Positions 9,379-18,749 of a stretch of 64,000 nucleotides of DNA are shown piece after piece. A model generated the notes under the pieces. It saw nothing but the letters and a program-made list of their open reading frames with translations, ran no database searches and was not told the DNA's origin. The first letter of the stretch is position 1, and every line of letters begins with the position of its first letter. The DNA is from Pseudomonadota bacterium (GTDB lineage Bacteria; Pseudomonadota; Gammaproteobacteria; DASZBR01): the NCBI GenBank assembly GCA_021777765.1, contig JAJYDF010000009.1, forward strand, positions 37,135 to 101,134, in the 5' to 3' direction. The translations under genes and the position numbers were made by a program.

Positions 9379-10554
9379 ATGCATAGCAAGGTCAATCCTG
9401 ATAAACAACTTAGTTCTAATAATTATTTGGTTTCTTTAGTCATTACGAAACAAATTTTTTCAACAGTTTTTACATCACCTTTTGGGCATGCCATATTAGT
9501 TTTTGAGACCCTTACAGAAAATGGTGATTTAAAATCTTTCGCATGTGATTTCGCTCCTTTATATGGGTCAAGATCCAGTTATTTAATCTCAACGCCGGGT
9601 TTAATTCGAACCACAGAACCTTCTCCAAATAATATCGGATTCCATAATCCACATTGTGCTTGGAATGCGCAAGAATTAAAGTTGCAAGAATTGGAATATA
9701 CACAAAAGATAACCGGAGTGCGTTCGGCTTATATCCCTTCTGCTAAAGTTTTAGAAGTAATGAATAAAATCAAGAATGATGAAGAAAATCCTCCCGCGTA
9801 TCAATTTGCAGGCACCCATACCAAATCATTTGGTGGATTAGGCGAGAATTGTTTTACATTATGTCATCGTTATTTACTTGAACTCGGTATTCCTATGAAA
9901 TTATCTTGTTTATCTTATTTGTTCGGTGCAATTCCCACATTGGAGTTAAATAATTGGCCTACAGATGATCTAATTGGCCAAAATATTTTAGATAATTGGA
10001 ACTTGCCAGCGACAAGAGAGGAGAGAAATGCAGAATTAATTTATGCAGCGTCTAAAGGTGATTGCTCAAAAATATTGCAATTAATTAGAGCAGGTGTTGA
10101 TATTAATTATTACGTTCCAACAGGAGGACATCCATTTTTATCTTATACACCATTTCTTGTTGCTGTATCACAAGGGCATTTACCTGCAGTCAAATTACTT
10201 GTTGAGCATGGCGCAAATATCAATGCAAGAACGGGTTATTTAGATGAAAAAAGATCATCATTTGTTGATTTCTGGAAAGGATTGGCAGGTGGTTTTATTT
10301 TTGAAATAGGTCATAGGGTCTTTTTTGGTCCCGGCAGAACAGCCAAGGAAATTGCAGAAGCGCAAGGTTTTCAGAAAATTATTGCGTTTTTAAATAATCC
10401 ACATAATGCAAATAACCCTCCCAATAATCCTCCAACCAATAATATGGCTTATGTTGCCGGCCAAACATTACTGGCAGCACCACAAGCTCACCCAAATGTC
10501 CGGGCTAGAGAGGATGAGGAATTTACTCGCACAGTTAGACCTAGAAGAGAATAA
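9379..10554 (+). CDS. Papain-like (permuted) domain plus ankyrin repeats
   Basis: 391 residues. The N-terminal about 200 residues have a GHA motif early (His about 37, SPFGHAILVFE) and an ENC motif late (Cys about 158, GLGENCFTLCHRYL). This order, His first and Cys later, is typical of circularly permuted NlpC/P60 and LRAT-like papain folds, which cut or transfer amide or acyl bonds; I infer such a fold by motif only. Residues about 217-286 contain two ankyrin repeats (AELIYAASKGDCSKIL..., FLVAVSQGHLPAVKLLVEHG). The tail is Asn/Pro-rich. Ankyrin repeats bind proteins and are common in Legionellales effectors. A LuxR-type palindrome upstream suggests control by the neighbouring regulator. Confidence 0.6.
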   Translation: MHSKVNPDKQLSSNNYLVSLVITKQIFSTVFTSPFGHAILVFETLTENGDLKSFACDFAPLYGSRSSYLISTPGLIRTTEPSPNNIGFHNPHCAWNAQELKLQELEYTQKITGVRSAYIPSAKVLEVMNKIKNDEENPPAYQFAGTHTKSFGGLGENCFTLCHRYLLELGIPMKLSCLSYLFGAIPTLELNNWPTDDLIGQNILDNWNLPATREERNAELIYAASKGDCSKILQLIRAGVDINYYVPTGGHPFLSYTPFLVAVSQGHLPAVKLLVEHGANINARTGYLDEKRSSFVDFWKGLAGGFIFEIGHRVFFGPGRTAKEIAEAQGFQKIIAFLNNPHNANNPPNNPPTNNMAYVAGQTLLAAPQAHPNVRAREDEEFTRTVRPRRE

Positions 10555-10561
10555 CAACACC

Positions 10562-10671
10562 GGGTCAAGTCCTGGATTTTATTTTTCTAAGATCAACTGC
10601 AATCCCGCAAATGCGTTTATTTAAATTGATTTTTTATAGTAGCAACAATGATAAATAATGGGACTTGACCC
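10562..10671. repeat. Short element bounded by GGGTCAAGTCC inverted repeats
   Basis: GGGTCAAGTCC at 10562-10572 is the exact reverse complement of GGACTTGACCC at 10661-10671, enclosing about 90 bases. Related ends occur at 2530-2545 and 18601-18613. It fills most of the 313-base gap before the acyltransferase gene. It looks like a small non-autonomous repeat. Confidence 0.5.
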
Positions 10672-10867
10672 TAAAGAATATTTTTTCAATTAATGTATTC
10701 TCAATTTCAGTTCTTCCATCATTGCGATAATTGATTAATTCACTGCAATTTTATGTTGGTGTGGCACTTTGGTCAGATGATGTATATAGTGCTGTAAAAG
10801 ATCAATAATTTTAACCTTTTACATGAGTAACATACTGTGCAGTAGAAGCAATGATGGAGATTGATTA

Positions 10868-12007
10868 ATGCAAATCAAACAACGAAACCATGGACTTGAT
10901 GTATTAAGATCAGCCGCAATAATTTTGGTGCTTATGTATCACTATATGTGTTTTGTTAGTCTTCAACCTACGTTCGGATTTTTAAGTAAAATTGGATGGA
11001 TCGGAGTTGATTTGTTTTTTGCATTAAGTGGTTATTTAATTGGAAATCAAATATTTTCAGCGCTTGCAAATTCGCGTGGTTTTAACTTAAACACATTTTA
11101 TTACCGACGTTTATTAAGAACGTTACCAAATTATTTATTTGTTCTAGGAATTTATTTTTTAATCCCCGGCTTTAAAGAATTTCCTACTTTACCGCCGTTA
11201 TGGAAATTTCTCACGTTTACCCAAAATTTTAATCTGCACAGTGGCACCGCATTTTCAAATGCCTGGTCACTTTGTATTGAAGAACAATTTTATTTAGTTT
11301 TGCCTTTATTAGCGCTTTTTATTTCGTCCAATAAATCAGTGCGCTCTGCTTGGACTTTTATTTTCGGGATTATGACCTCAGGGATATTATTAAGGAGTTT
11401 CCTTTGGCATTATTACATGCAACATGCAAATGGACATTTCGAAAATCTCTATCAAACCAATATATATTACTCTTCATTTTGTCGCTTAGATGAATTAACT
11501 CTGGGTGTTGGACTTGCGTTGCTTCGAAATTTTCATCCAGATCAGTGGACAAAACTTATTGCCAAAGGAAATTCAATTTTATTATTCGGTATAATAGGAA
11601 GCTTAGTAACTTGTTATCTATTTCTAAAATACGATTACAGTTTGTTAATGACGGCCATTGGTTATCCATTATTGGCAATGAGTTTTGTTGCTTTAACACT
11701 AGCAGCACTTAGTCCTAATTCCTATTTATATAAAGCACGAATACCCGGGACAGCTTCGATAGCCGTTTGGTCTTATGCTATTTATTTAACTCAAAAACCC
11801 ATAAGTGTACTAACTTATAATGTACTTGCTAAACTTGGTCTGTCTGCATCCAATTTCTTCACTTTAATAATAATCATTCTGGTTTGCTGTATGTGTGGAT
11901 GGTTACTCTATACTTTTATTGAAACACCTTTCTTAAAGCTTCGCGATATAGTTAGTAATAAAAACACTGTTTCAACTATAAAAAACAAACAATTGATTTC
12001 GAGTTAA
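10868..12007 (+). CDS. Acyltransferase 3 family membrane protein
   Basis: 379 residues with about ten hydrophobic segments. The N-terminus (GLDVLRSAAIILVLMYHY) and GWIGVDLFFALSGYLI are hallmark motifs of the OafA/NodX/YrhL acyltransferase-3 family, in which the His of the first helix is catalytic. SLCIEEQFYLVLPL is the third conserved motif (WSLxxEExFY). These inner-membrane enzymes transfer acetyl or other acyl groups to sugars of lipopolysaccharide, exopolysaccharide or peptidoglycan. The start has a good ribosome site (GGAG about 9 bases upstream). It is followed by a methyltransferase on the same strand with its own promoter-like sequence, so it is probably a separate unit. Confidence 0.88.
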   Translation: MQIKQRNHGLDVLRSAAIILVLMYHYMCFVSLQPTFGFLSKIGWIGVDLFFALSGYLIGNQIFSALANSRGFNLNTFYYRRLLRTLPNYLFVLGIYFLIPGFKEFPTLPPLWKFLTFTQNFNLHSGTAFSNAWSLCIEEQFYLVLPLLALFISSNKSVRSAWTFIFGIMTSGILLRSFLWHYYMQHANGHFENLYQTNIYYSSFCRLDELTLGVGLALLRNFHPDQWTKLIAKGNSILLFGIIGSLVTCYLFLKYDYSLLMTAIGYPLLAMSFVALTLAALSPNSYLYKARIPGTASIAVWSYAIYLTQKPISVLTYNVLAKLGLSASNFFTLIIIILVCCMCGWLLYTFIETPFLKLRDIVSNKNTVSTIKNKQLISS

Positions 12008-12023
12008 ATTACACTGAAAAACA

Positions 12024-12051
12024 TTGAAGATAATTCATATATCGCTATAAT
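12024..12051 (+). promoter_or_regulatory. Sigma-70-like promoter
   Basis: TTGAAG (12024-12029), a 16-base spacer and TATAAT (12046-12051) lie 31 bases before the methyltransferase start. Hexamer match only. Confidence 0.5.
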
Positions 12052-12081
12052 TAATTCACTTTTTTAGGTGGATTTTTCTCT

Positions 12082-12885
12082 ATGACATCAAACAAAATTT
12101 CCACATCACATTGGGATGCGCATAATTATCAAAATACTGCACACTACACCCTGGATTATGCATTGCAATTGCTCAAACAATTAAATCTCTCTGGCAAAGA
12201 ATTTATCTTAGATATTGGCTGTGGCGATGGTCGTATTACTCAAGACATGGCGAAAAATCTGACTCATGGAAATGTTATTGGCATCGATAATAATTCAAGC
12301 ATGGTGATCATGGCGCAAGAAAAAACATTAATGCAGTCAAATCTCTATTTTGAAATTATGGATTCCGAAAAAATACAATTACCGGCACATTATCAATTTG
12401 ATTTGATAACGAGTTTTTATTGCATGCAGTGGATCCCTGACAAAGCGGTCGTGTTTAAAAATATCAAAAAATATCTACGACCGGGTGGCCGAATCGTGAT
12501 GATAATTCCTATGAGGCATCTCTTCCTTCATGACGTTATCCCACAAAAAATGCTTGCTGATAAACGTTGGTTTAATTATTTTGAAAATTATTTTAATCCC
12601 ATGCAATACTATGCTGATATTGCTTATGATAAATATATTGCACAGGCTAATTTAGTTTTAGATGAATTAAAATACGAACCAGTTACTCTCTATTTTCCCA
12701 ATAAAAATGCTATCACAGAATTATTTTCAGCAATCATACCCTATCCAGATCATTTACCCGCTGCACAACTGAAGATTGATTTTATCACCGAATTTACTGA
12801 TGAATATCTACAACTGGTTCCGCCCGATCATTTAGGCAGATGTAAAATTGAAGCTTTAAACATCAAACTATTAGCGCATCGATAA
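12082..12885 (+). CDS. SAM-dependent methyltransferase, class I
   Basis: 267 residues. Motif I reads FILDIGCGDGRITQDMA, the acidic end of beta-2 is VIGIDNNSSM, and the later conserved segments are DLITSFYCMQWIPD and LRPGGRIVMIIP. This is the Methyltransf_11/25 pattern. The order and the M-Q-W motif resemble trans-aconitate methyltransferase or BioC-like enzymes, but the acceptor cannot be told from sequence. No signal peptide, so cytoplasmic. AGGTGG lies upstream at a somewhat long spacing. No functional link to the neighbouring acyltransferase is evident. Confidence 0.85.
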   Translation: MTSNKISTSHWDAHNYQNTAHYTLDYALQLLKQLNLSGKEFILDIGCGDGRITQDMAKNLTHGNVIGIDNNSSMVIMAQEKTLMQSNLYFEIMDSEKIQLPAHYQFDLITSFYCMQWIPDKAVVFKNIKKYLRPGGRIVMIIPMRHLFLHDVIPQKMLADKRWFNYFENYFNPMQYYADIAYDKYIAQANLVLDELKYEPVTLYFPNKNAITELFSAIIPYPDHLPAAQLKIDFITEFTDEYLQLVPPDHLGRCKIEALNIKLLAHR

Positions 12886-12965
12886 AGTGGATAAAAACGA
12901 AGACACATCTTTAAAAAAAGGTTTTACACACCAACCTTATTTCTCATAATTCTTCGTATAGTCAA

Positions 12966-13928
12966 TCAAGGTGTTATCGGGTTAGGCGTAGGCTCATGAG
13001 CTGTTATATTTTCTTGTGCAAGAACGTGAGTTTGCAACATTTGTTTAAGGTCTTTTAATTTATTTATTCCTTCATCATGCCATATGACAAGTAAGCTTAG
13101 GTACTCGTTATAATCCTCTAGTCTAGGGACGCTCATCAGACCAGCGGAGAAGGGATCAATTTCATTCCAATCTATAAGAAATGTGGTGTTCTTGACTGAA
13201 TTTATGAGATCCTTGATATTTGGTGTATTGGGAGAGATTGGATTCACTACATGCCAATGTCTCTCCACTATAGAAACATTCTTTTTAAGATAAAGTTCAT
13301 ATACGAGAGGAGAGGGCATACTATTTAAATGGGGTAATATATGAAACGTCTTCATCTCTTCTAAATAGTATGCGTCCCTCAATCCAGAATTTACTACATC
13401 GCTGGTAAAATTTGATATGCCATCAATGAGAGGAGTTACATCATAATGTGCGCCATGTTCTTGATCATTTCCTTCCAATTCAAGTAATTGATTAAGCGCA
13501 TCGGTGTAATTTTTTGGAGGTAATTTTTCCATCAGTAAAGGAAGAAACTTCCAGTTCATTGACCAAATTGCATTCTGTAAAGTACTTTTGTTTGTAAAAG
13601 TACGGCCAGCACGATCGGTGGTAGTTGATTTTGTTAATAATAATTCAGGCTGAGTCTCTAAATTGTTTAATGCTTTAATTAAATTGCCAGATGCCACAGC
13701 ATTTTGTAATTCGGCGACGAGAATTGGATCGCGAGCGGCATTAATGACAGCTTGAAAAAATCTGTAATATTGTTTGCAAGATCTTGCCATGTGGGCTTTA
13801 TCTTTGATGCTCAGAAACGGACCTATTACACTGACCATGATATCTTTTGTTGGTTTCAAGGCGGGAGTTGTTGAAGCGGGAGTGGTTGAAGTTTGCTCTG
13901 ATTTCCCTAATTCATCGCCTTTAATCAT
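12966..13928 (-). CDS. F-box-like protein, 320 residues
   Basis: Residues about 28-62 (DIMVSVIGPFLSIKDKAHMARSC followed by KQYYRFFQ) match the F-box layout: paired helices with a leucine/isoleucine core, then a basic-aromatic segment. The following region (AVASGNLIKALNNLETQPEL, then a helical pair) resembles degenerate ankyrin repeats. F-box proteins bind host SKP1; in amoeba-associated bacteria they are typically translocated. The N-terminal about 25 residues are Thr/Pro-rich and low complexity. The start is ATG 13928; a TTG two codons earlier is less likely. This is the second F-box candidate in the window and it appears intact. Domain assignment is by eye. Confidence 0.55.
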   Translation of the reverse strand: MIKGDELGKSEQTSTTPASTTPALKPTKDIMVSVIGPFLSIKDKAHMARSCKQYYRFFQAVINAARDPILVAELQNAVASGNLIKALNNLETQPELLLTKSTTTDRAGRTFTNKSTLQNAIWSMNWKFLPLLMEKLPPKNYTDALNQLLELEGNDQEHGAHYDVTPLIDGISNFTSDVVNSGLRDAYYLEEMKTFHILPHLNSMPSPLVYELYLKKNVSIVERHWHVVNPISPNTPNIKDLINSVKNTTFLIDWNEIDPFSAGLMSVPRLEDYNEYLSLLVIWHDEGINKLKDLKQMLQTHVLAQENITAHEPTPNPITP

Positions 13929-14019
13929 CGTCAATTTCTCTGCAAAAATAAAAGTGGCAAAATTATATTAATAAATAATTAAGATAATATTAACGCTTTA
14001 TGCAAAAACTTATTTTATT

Positions 14020-14100
14020 TCTGTACACGACAAAATTGAATTCTGTGTTGTTTTTCCTTCTCCCGCTCGCGGGAGAAGGTGTCACGCAGTGACGGATGAG
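14020..14100. repeat. REP-type palindrome with left end of 97-bp element
   Basis: TCTGTACACGACAAAA at 14020 is followed by the core CCTTCTCCCGC-TCGCGGGAGAAGG (14056-14079) and then by GTGTCACGCAGTGACGGATGAG. The left half matches the complete palindrome at 31374-31470; the right half instead continues like a REP unit. This is the main content of the 326-base gap between the F-box gene and the next gene. Confidence 0.7.
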
Positions 14101-14254
14101 AATGGTTTGATCTGCCTTTGGCACTTTCTTCAACAAGTAGCATAAGACAGGATTTCCCGCAAAATTATGCTAGTATTGCAATTGAAAATTTAATATATTT
14201 AATATAAGCAATCTAATTCAAATCAAAATAACATAATTATTCCGGGGATACCGT

Positions 14255-16018
14255 ATGCAAAATGAAATTGAAATTATCAATGCGCTTAATACAATGCATG
14301 AGCAATGCTTTTCCTCATCAAGGGTTCCCAAGCATAAGATGTTTGTTATTCGACCAAGTAGGTCTTGTACTGCTAATGTTTTTGGAATATTTGGGATACC
14401 CAGACAAGAAGTTTATTCAGAATACCTTAACGCAAATGGTATTGATCAAGATAACAATGCCATAAACACAATAAAGCGAAATCCATTAATCGCAGGTCCT
14501 CTTTTTGTAGCATCTCATAGGATTAAAACATATCAACTCATGAAAAAGGCAAGGCATTTTGGTTTTGGTGTTAGTGATTACGAAGCTTGGAATATTTTTT
14601 GTGAAGAGCTTACCTATCGATTAAATGAAATTTCTAAAATGCAAGATTGTCCTATAATAATTAATGAGCTTACAATGGTATTTAACTATATCAATGCAGT
14701 GCTCACAAGCCCACACTGTATATTTCCTCAAGATAAAGGTTCTTCTAATAGCATGGTTGATATGTTATCGAATGTTTCCAAAGATGTTGAGTTAACTAGC
14801 GGAAAACTCATTACTATAGAGCAGGCTAAAGTGCAATCAATGATGCTGAGTGATATCACAACATTAGGTAAAGCAATAATTTCTGAATCATTTTCTGTTT
14901 TAACAATTTTATGTAGTAATAAGAGTCAACAAGACAGCACAATATTTTCTTGTATAGATAGCTTACGAAAAGCTCCGCCACTCGATAATAATCTTGAACA
15001 ATTACTTTCTGCTATATTAGATACGCCTCTTTTTAAAATCCTATTTCCCTCTAATCAATTACAAACTGAAGGACATCCTCAAACTGGCGATACTAAATCC
15101 GCGGAATTTAAAAAGGCATTTGCTGCAGAAAATCCATTAATTGCATTCGACACGATTGAACATGATCCAGAAAATATTTTTTCAGTAAGAAAAAATAATT
15201 TTAAATTACATTTTGGTCCGCAAAATATAATTGTTGTTTATAGTGAGTTCGCGAGAAAAACATTGATTGATTTAACGGAAAGAAATAGCGGTATTGAAAA
15301 TTATTTGGCTAATGACCATGAATTTCTTAAAAAAGTAATGACTGTTATTGGTTTCCTCTATGAGTTAACAAAAGTGTTGATGTTAAATGATAGTCGCATT
15401 GAAAATTCATTTATCAAAAATGATTCATTGAAATTATTAAAATTAGTAGATTTTGCTAGTTACCTTTGTGAAGCGATCACTCAAACAATGAATATAATTT
15501 TTCATCAATGTTTAGAGCTCTATAACGCAGCTAAGTTATGCAAACCTTATCAAACAATGGATCAACATACAAAATACACTCGCATTAATGTTTCGCAAGA
15601 GTGGCAAAAAAATCATTTGATGGTAAATGGAGAACTAAAACATTTATTAGATAATTTATCCGTACTGCGAAATAAAACAGAGTTGCTTAAAAAAGTAATA
15701 ATTAATGGAATGCCAGTGGAGCTTGTTAAACAACTCAATCTAGGCGATAAGATTGTGAAAGTAGACGGCGTAAATAATAATTCTCTAAGTTGTCTTAACT
15801 CTCAGAGTTCTAGTGATCAGCCAAAAAGTAAAGATAATAATGATTCTGATAAAGATATTGCAGATGTTATGCGTTTAAATATGATGACGAATGTGCGACA
15901 GGATTTAACAAATCGAGCCACATCCGGGAGATTGGATGATAGAAGCAGAGCAGAGTATGTGCAATTAGATCAGCAAATTGAACAGCTAGAAACGTCAATA
16001 CAGCGTCGATATAAATAA
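14255..16018 (+). CDS. Unknown protein, 587 residues
   Basis: Intact frame with GGGGA about 8 bases before the ATG. No signal peptide and no membrane helix. The first 130 residues contain a compact segment (MFVIRPSRSCTANVFGIFG). The middle is alpha-helical, and the last about 80 residues are polar and Ser/Asn/Asp-rich, ending in a short coiled coil (EYVQLDQQIEQLETSIQ). I recognise no family. Size, low complexity near the C-terminus and genomic setting would fit an effector-like protein, but there is no direct evidence for that. Confidence 0.6.
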   Translation: MQNEIEIINALNTMHEQCFSSSRVPKHKMFVIRPSRSCTANVFGIFGIPRQEVYSEYLNANGIDQDNNAINTIKRNPLIAGPLFVASHRIKTYQLMKKARHFGFGVSDYEAWNIFCEELTYRLNEISKMQDCPIIINELTMVFNYINAVLTSPHCIFPQDKGSSNSMVDMLSNVSKDVELTSGKLITIEQAKVQSMMLSDITTLGKAIISESFSVLTILCSNKSQQDSTIFSCIDSLRKAPPLDNNLEQLLSAILDTPLFKILFPSNQLQTEGHPQTGDTKSAEFKKAFAAENPLIAFDTIEHDPENIFSVRKNNFKLHFGPQNIIVVYSEFARKTLIDLTERNSGIENYLANDHEFLKKVMTVIGFLYELTKVLMLNDSRIENSFIKNDSLKLLKLVDFASYLCEAITQTMNIIFHQCLELYNAAKLCKPYQTMDQHTKYTRINVSQEWQKNHLMVNGELKHLLDNLSVLRNKTELLKKVIINGMPVELVKQLNLGDKIVKVDGVNNNSLSCLNSQSSSDQPKSKDNNDSDKDIADVMRLNMMTNVRQDLTNRATSGRLDDRSRAEYVQLDQQIEQLETSIQRRYK

Positions 16019-16065
16019 AGCGAAGCAGGGAATAAAAATATTGATAATTTTTGCAATTGTAATAA

Positions 16066-16888
16066 ATGATTGACGTAAAACATGTGATGGCGTTTATAAA
16101 AGATATATGGCGATTTCATAATACACCTCTACTTTTATTTATCTAGAAATTAAGTCAGCTTTTTCCAAGAAAAAACCACCTTTTTATACAAACATTGTTT
16201 CTCGTTATTTGCAAATATTTTAAAACATACTCGGAATAATGTTCTTTTTGGAAAATTGCGCTTAGATAGTTTATTTAAATTTGGCATTTCTGAACTGTTA
16301 ATGACTTCTATCTCACGCCAAAGCCAATCAGGATACGCTGATCAATTTGCATTTTGTGATAATGCCTTAAAAAGTTTTGAGACAATCCCAGATAATAACC
16401 ATGTTAAACATAAAACGATTTCCATCAGGAAAGGTGCTAAAAAAATCAATATATCTATTATTATGGATCCAATAACTCAAACAGCGCTTAGTTATATTTA
16501 TCGAACACAATTTCGTGGCGTTGAACATATTATTATCGGGCATGCAATATCAATTCGCACTGATACAATTTTCAATAAAATTATTCAACCATTATATAAT
16601 GAAATATTTAATACCCATGATACCAGGTTGATTTATAGGAATTTGGGCAAAATAGTTTGGTATTTATCACCTATTGCTGCACTGGATGGTGGCAGTGCTG
16701 CTACTAGCTTAATGTTTATATATGAAATTATGAATAGAAAAAATTTGCCATTAAGGCGAATTGATAGTGATATTTCTCTAGATTTATTAGCTATATTTCA
16801 ACCGGATGTGGACAAGTTTTCTCATGATTTTGAGCCGCTTATGTCTAAAAGTACTACGAATTCTTGTCAATATAATTTACATCAATGA
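16066..16888 (+). pseudogene. Unknown protein, probably frameshifted near its start
   Basis: The clear frame is 16256-16888 (from a TTG, 210 residues), but it stays open upstream without a start to a TAA at 16151-16153 while still reading like protein (KHTRNNVLFGKLRLDSLFKFG). An ATG at 16066 opens a plausible N-terminus (MIDVKHVMAFIKDIWRFHN) in another frame, and a third frame reads YLEIKSAFSKKKPPFYTNI between them. Two indels would join these into one protein of about 270 residues. Near the C-terminus KIVWYLSPIAALDGGSAATS is a striking segment; its GSAA core recalls a motif I associate with some bacterial effector families, but I cannot name one. No ribosome site supports TTG 16256. Confidence 0.45.
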
Positions 16889-17689
16889 TATGCCGTATAA
16901 TAATTGTTAATGTCATAGACTAATATTATTCAATTTTATTAAATTAATAATATAATATTTATTAATCATTTAATTTTTGAAATTTGTGGGTTGAGAACGG
17001 CTGTAAATTTATGCTTTTTAAGTTGAAGAGTATCGATACAAAATTTATCTGAACGTAAAACGGTCCAAATGCATATGCCAAATAATTTCATGTTCTGGTT
17101 TTGATCCATTACCTACCAACATGTAATGATTGCGGTAGGTATGTAGAAGATAGTAAATTATTGACTAATTAATAACATTTTCTATTGCAATGCATTAATT
17201 AATTTGATAAGCTGTTTCAACTATGAAAAATTCAATCGTTCTAAATACATATCATTTAATCACTGCTAACAATAGCAGCATTTCTTCACGTCAATTATTT
17301 TCACTCTCCTTGATGTTGGCCTAGGCCACATTATTCTAAACATCACATATTATTTTTTTTAATTACATTATCGTCTGAAATCATTTGCAATGCATAGCAT
17401 TGACTATGCGTTACATATTTGCGACTCAATTCAGAGAGTCAATATTCTATTGCATAGGATTTTAACTATGAACAATTATAACTCTATAAATAATTTTATT
17501 TTTATCAAAATAAAATTACAATTAATTAAATATTTCAATTTGTTTCTATTCTTTGCAATTAATCAGTTGATGCCCTCAGGGCAAATAGACCGTAAGCTTG
17601 GCGAAGCGTTCACGCACAATTCAATTCACATATCGCAAAAATAAATGCGAATTATTTATTATTATTCTAATTATACTTTGGAGGTTTTT
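16889..17689. other. Intergenic, 801 bases
   Basis: No convincing gene. An inverted repeat ACCTACC (17111-17117) / GGTAGGT (17134-17140) with a 16-base spacer is faintly like the LuxR-type half-sites elsewhere. A short palindrome TGCCCTCAGGGCA lies near 17571-17583. The stretch just before the next gene is AT-rich with a TATACT hexamer and could carry its promoter. Confidence 0.4.
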
Positions 17690-18145
17690 ATGCCAATGGG
17701 TCCAGTAGTTCCATATTTTCATAGTAATTCTAAATCAAGTTTTTGGGTTACAGCCATAGAAAATCCTGTTAAACCATTTAATTCAGAGGAATTTAAATGT
17801 GAGTTTAATGAATACATTGAACGTAAACGTCAGGAAGATTGTTGGTACAAAATAACTTGGTTTACAAATAAGGAAAATTTTAAATCTGAAATATTCGAAA
17901 TAATTGACCGCTATGAAGAAGCAAAACGTAGCAACAGTAATGTAGACTATTTTAGAAATAAAATCGCAAAAAAATTCAGGAGTACTGCTTATGCATTTGG
18001 AGGAATACGTGCTCAAACAGATAATTCTGATGGAAGCGAAATGAGTAAAATATTAATGAAATGGTATTACAGGATAGCTCAAGCAACTGTGCAACCAGAC
18101 AATGTTAACCAGAAATCAGATATAGCTTCACCAAGACCTGGTTAA
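17690..18145 (+). CDS. Unknown small protein, 151 residues
   Basis: The start is ATG 17690, set by GGAGG about 6 bases upstream; an earlier in-frame ATG at 17645 lacks a ribosome site. The protein is polar and charged, with a central helical stretch (FKSEIFEIIDRYEEAKR) and no signal peptide or membrane segment. No family recognised. A strong hairpin follows 11 bases after the stop. It is monocistronic between two unknown regions. Confidence 0.6.
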   Translation: MPMGPVVPYFHSNSKSSFWVTAIENPVKPFNSEEFKCEFNEYIERKRQEDCWYKITWFTNKENFKSEIFEIIDRYEEAKRSNSNVDYFRNKIAKKFRSTAYAFGGIRAQTDNSDGSEMSKILMKWYYRIAQATVQPDNVNQKSDIASPRPG

Positions 18146-18156
18146 TCATAAATTGA

Positions 18157-18184
18157 TGAGGGGATGGTTAACACCATCCCCTCA
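18157..18184. terminator. Hairpin after the 151-residue gene
   Basis: TGAGGGGATGGT-TAAC-ACCATCCCCTCA is a perfect 12-base stem with a 4-base loop, 11 bases past the stop. There is no long T run after it, so it is an intrinsic-terminator-like hairpin rather than a classical one. Confidence 0.6.
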
Positions 18185-18236
18185 TATTCAAAAATAAAAT
18201 AACAAAAGGACTGTGCATCACAATTAAATATTTATT

Positions 18237-18540
18237 TTATTCACTTTCCATAAATATGCCAGGTATATAATCTTTTGAAATAACGCTTTCTGTTTTATTT
18301 ATATTCAGCATGCCTAATTTAAAAGCCCTGATAATTAATTTTGATTTAGAAAAGCAATTAATTTTGTTTTAGCTTTGCTTAAATAACCTTCGATTGTGCG
18401 CAGTGATAACTGAGTTATGCTGGCAATTTCTTTCGAAGATTTACCTCTTAAAGATAATTAAGGCACTCTGATTTTCTAGCGGATAATTCAACATATTGCG
18501 AGATTTCAAGTGTATACTCTGCAACATAAACCGACATACA
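18237..18540 (-). pseudogene. Decayed LuxR-type regulator, C-terminal remnant
   Basis: Reading the minus strand from about 18537, successive frames give VELSARKSECLNYL, then KEIASITQLSLRTIEGYL, then IIRAFKLGMLNINKTE up to a TAA at 18237-18239. The first two segments are the LuxR/GerE helix-turn-helix (the SxxELxxL-like helix, the KEIA turn and the TIxxYL recognition helix). At least two single-base shifts separate them, so nothing intact can be made. The upstream sensor domain is missing. It is a second LuxR gene of the same general type as that at 8337, now dead, too broken to appear as one open frame. Confidence 0.7.
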
Positions 18541-18600
18541 AAGTATATCGATAATTTTTTTGCATTATACAAAGGTGGCTTTATTGTTAAAAAAAGTAAT

Positions 18601-18613
18601 GGGTCAAGTCCTG
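18601..18613. repeat. GGGTCAAGTCCTG repeat end
   Basis: GGTCAAGTCCTG matches the left end of the small element at 10562-10671. No matching right end is seen downstream, so this is a solitary or truncated copy. Confidence 0.35.
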
Positions 18614-18749
18614 ATGAATCCCCACAAAAAAAGCAATAATAGTGATAAAAAACAAAAGATTGTAAAATGAGTATAAAAATAAAGTAGACACGTATCGAGA
18701 AACCCAGTTTTCTATGAGTTCTTCAACAAAGACATAGATAGGAAAACCG

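Noticed and set aside
17390..17644. 84-codon frame before the 151-residue gene
   Set aside because: No ribosome site, and amino-acid composition (I, N, F and stop-poor AT-rich DNA) fits chance.
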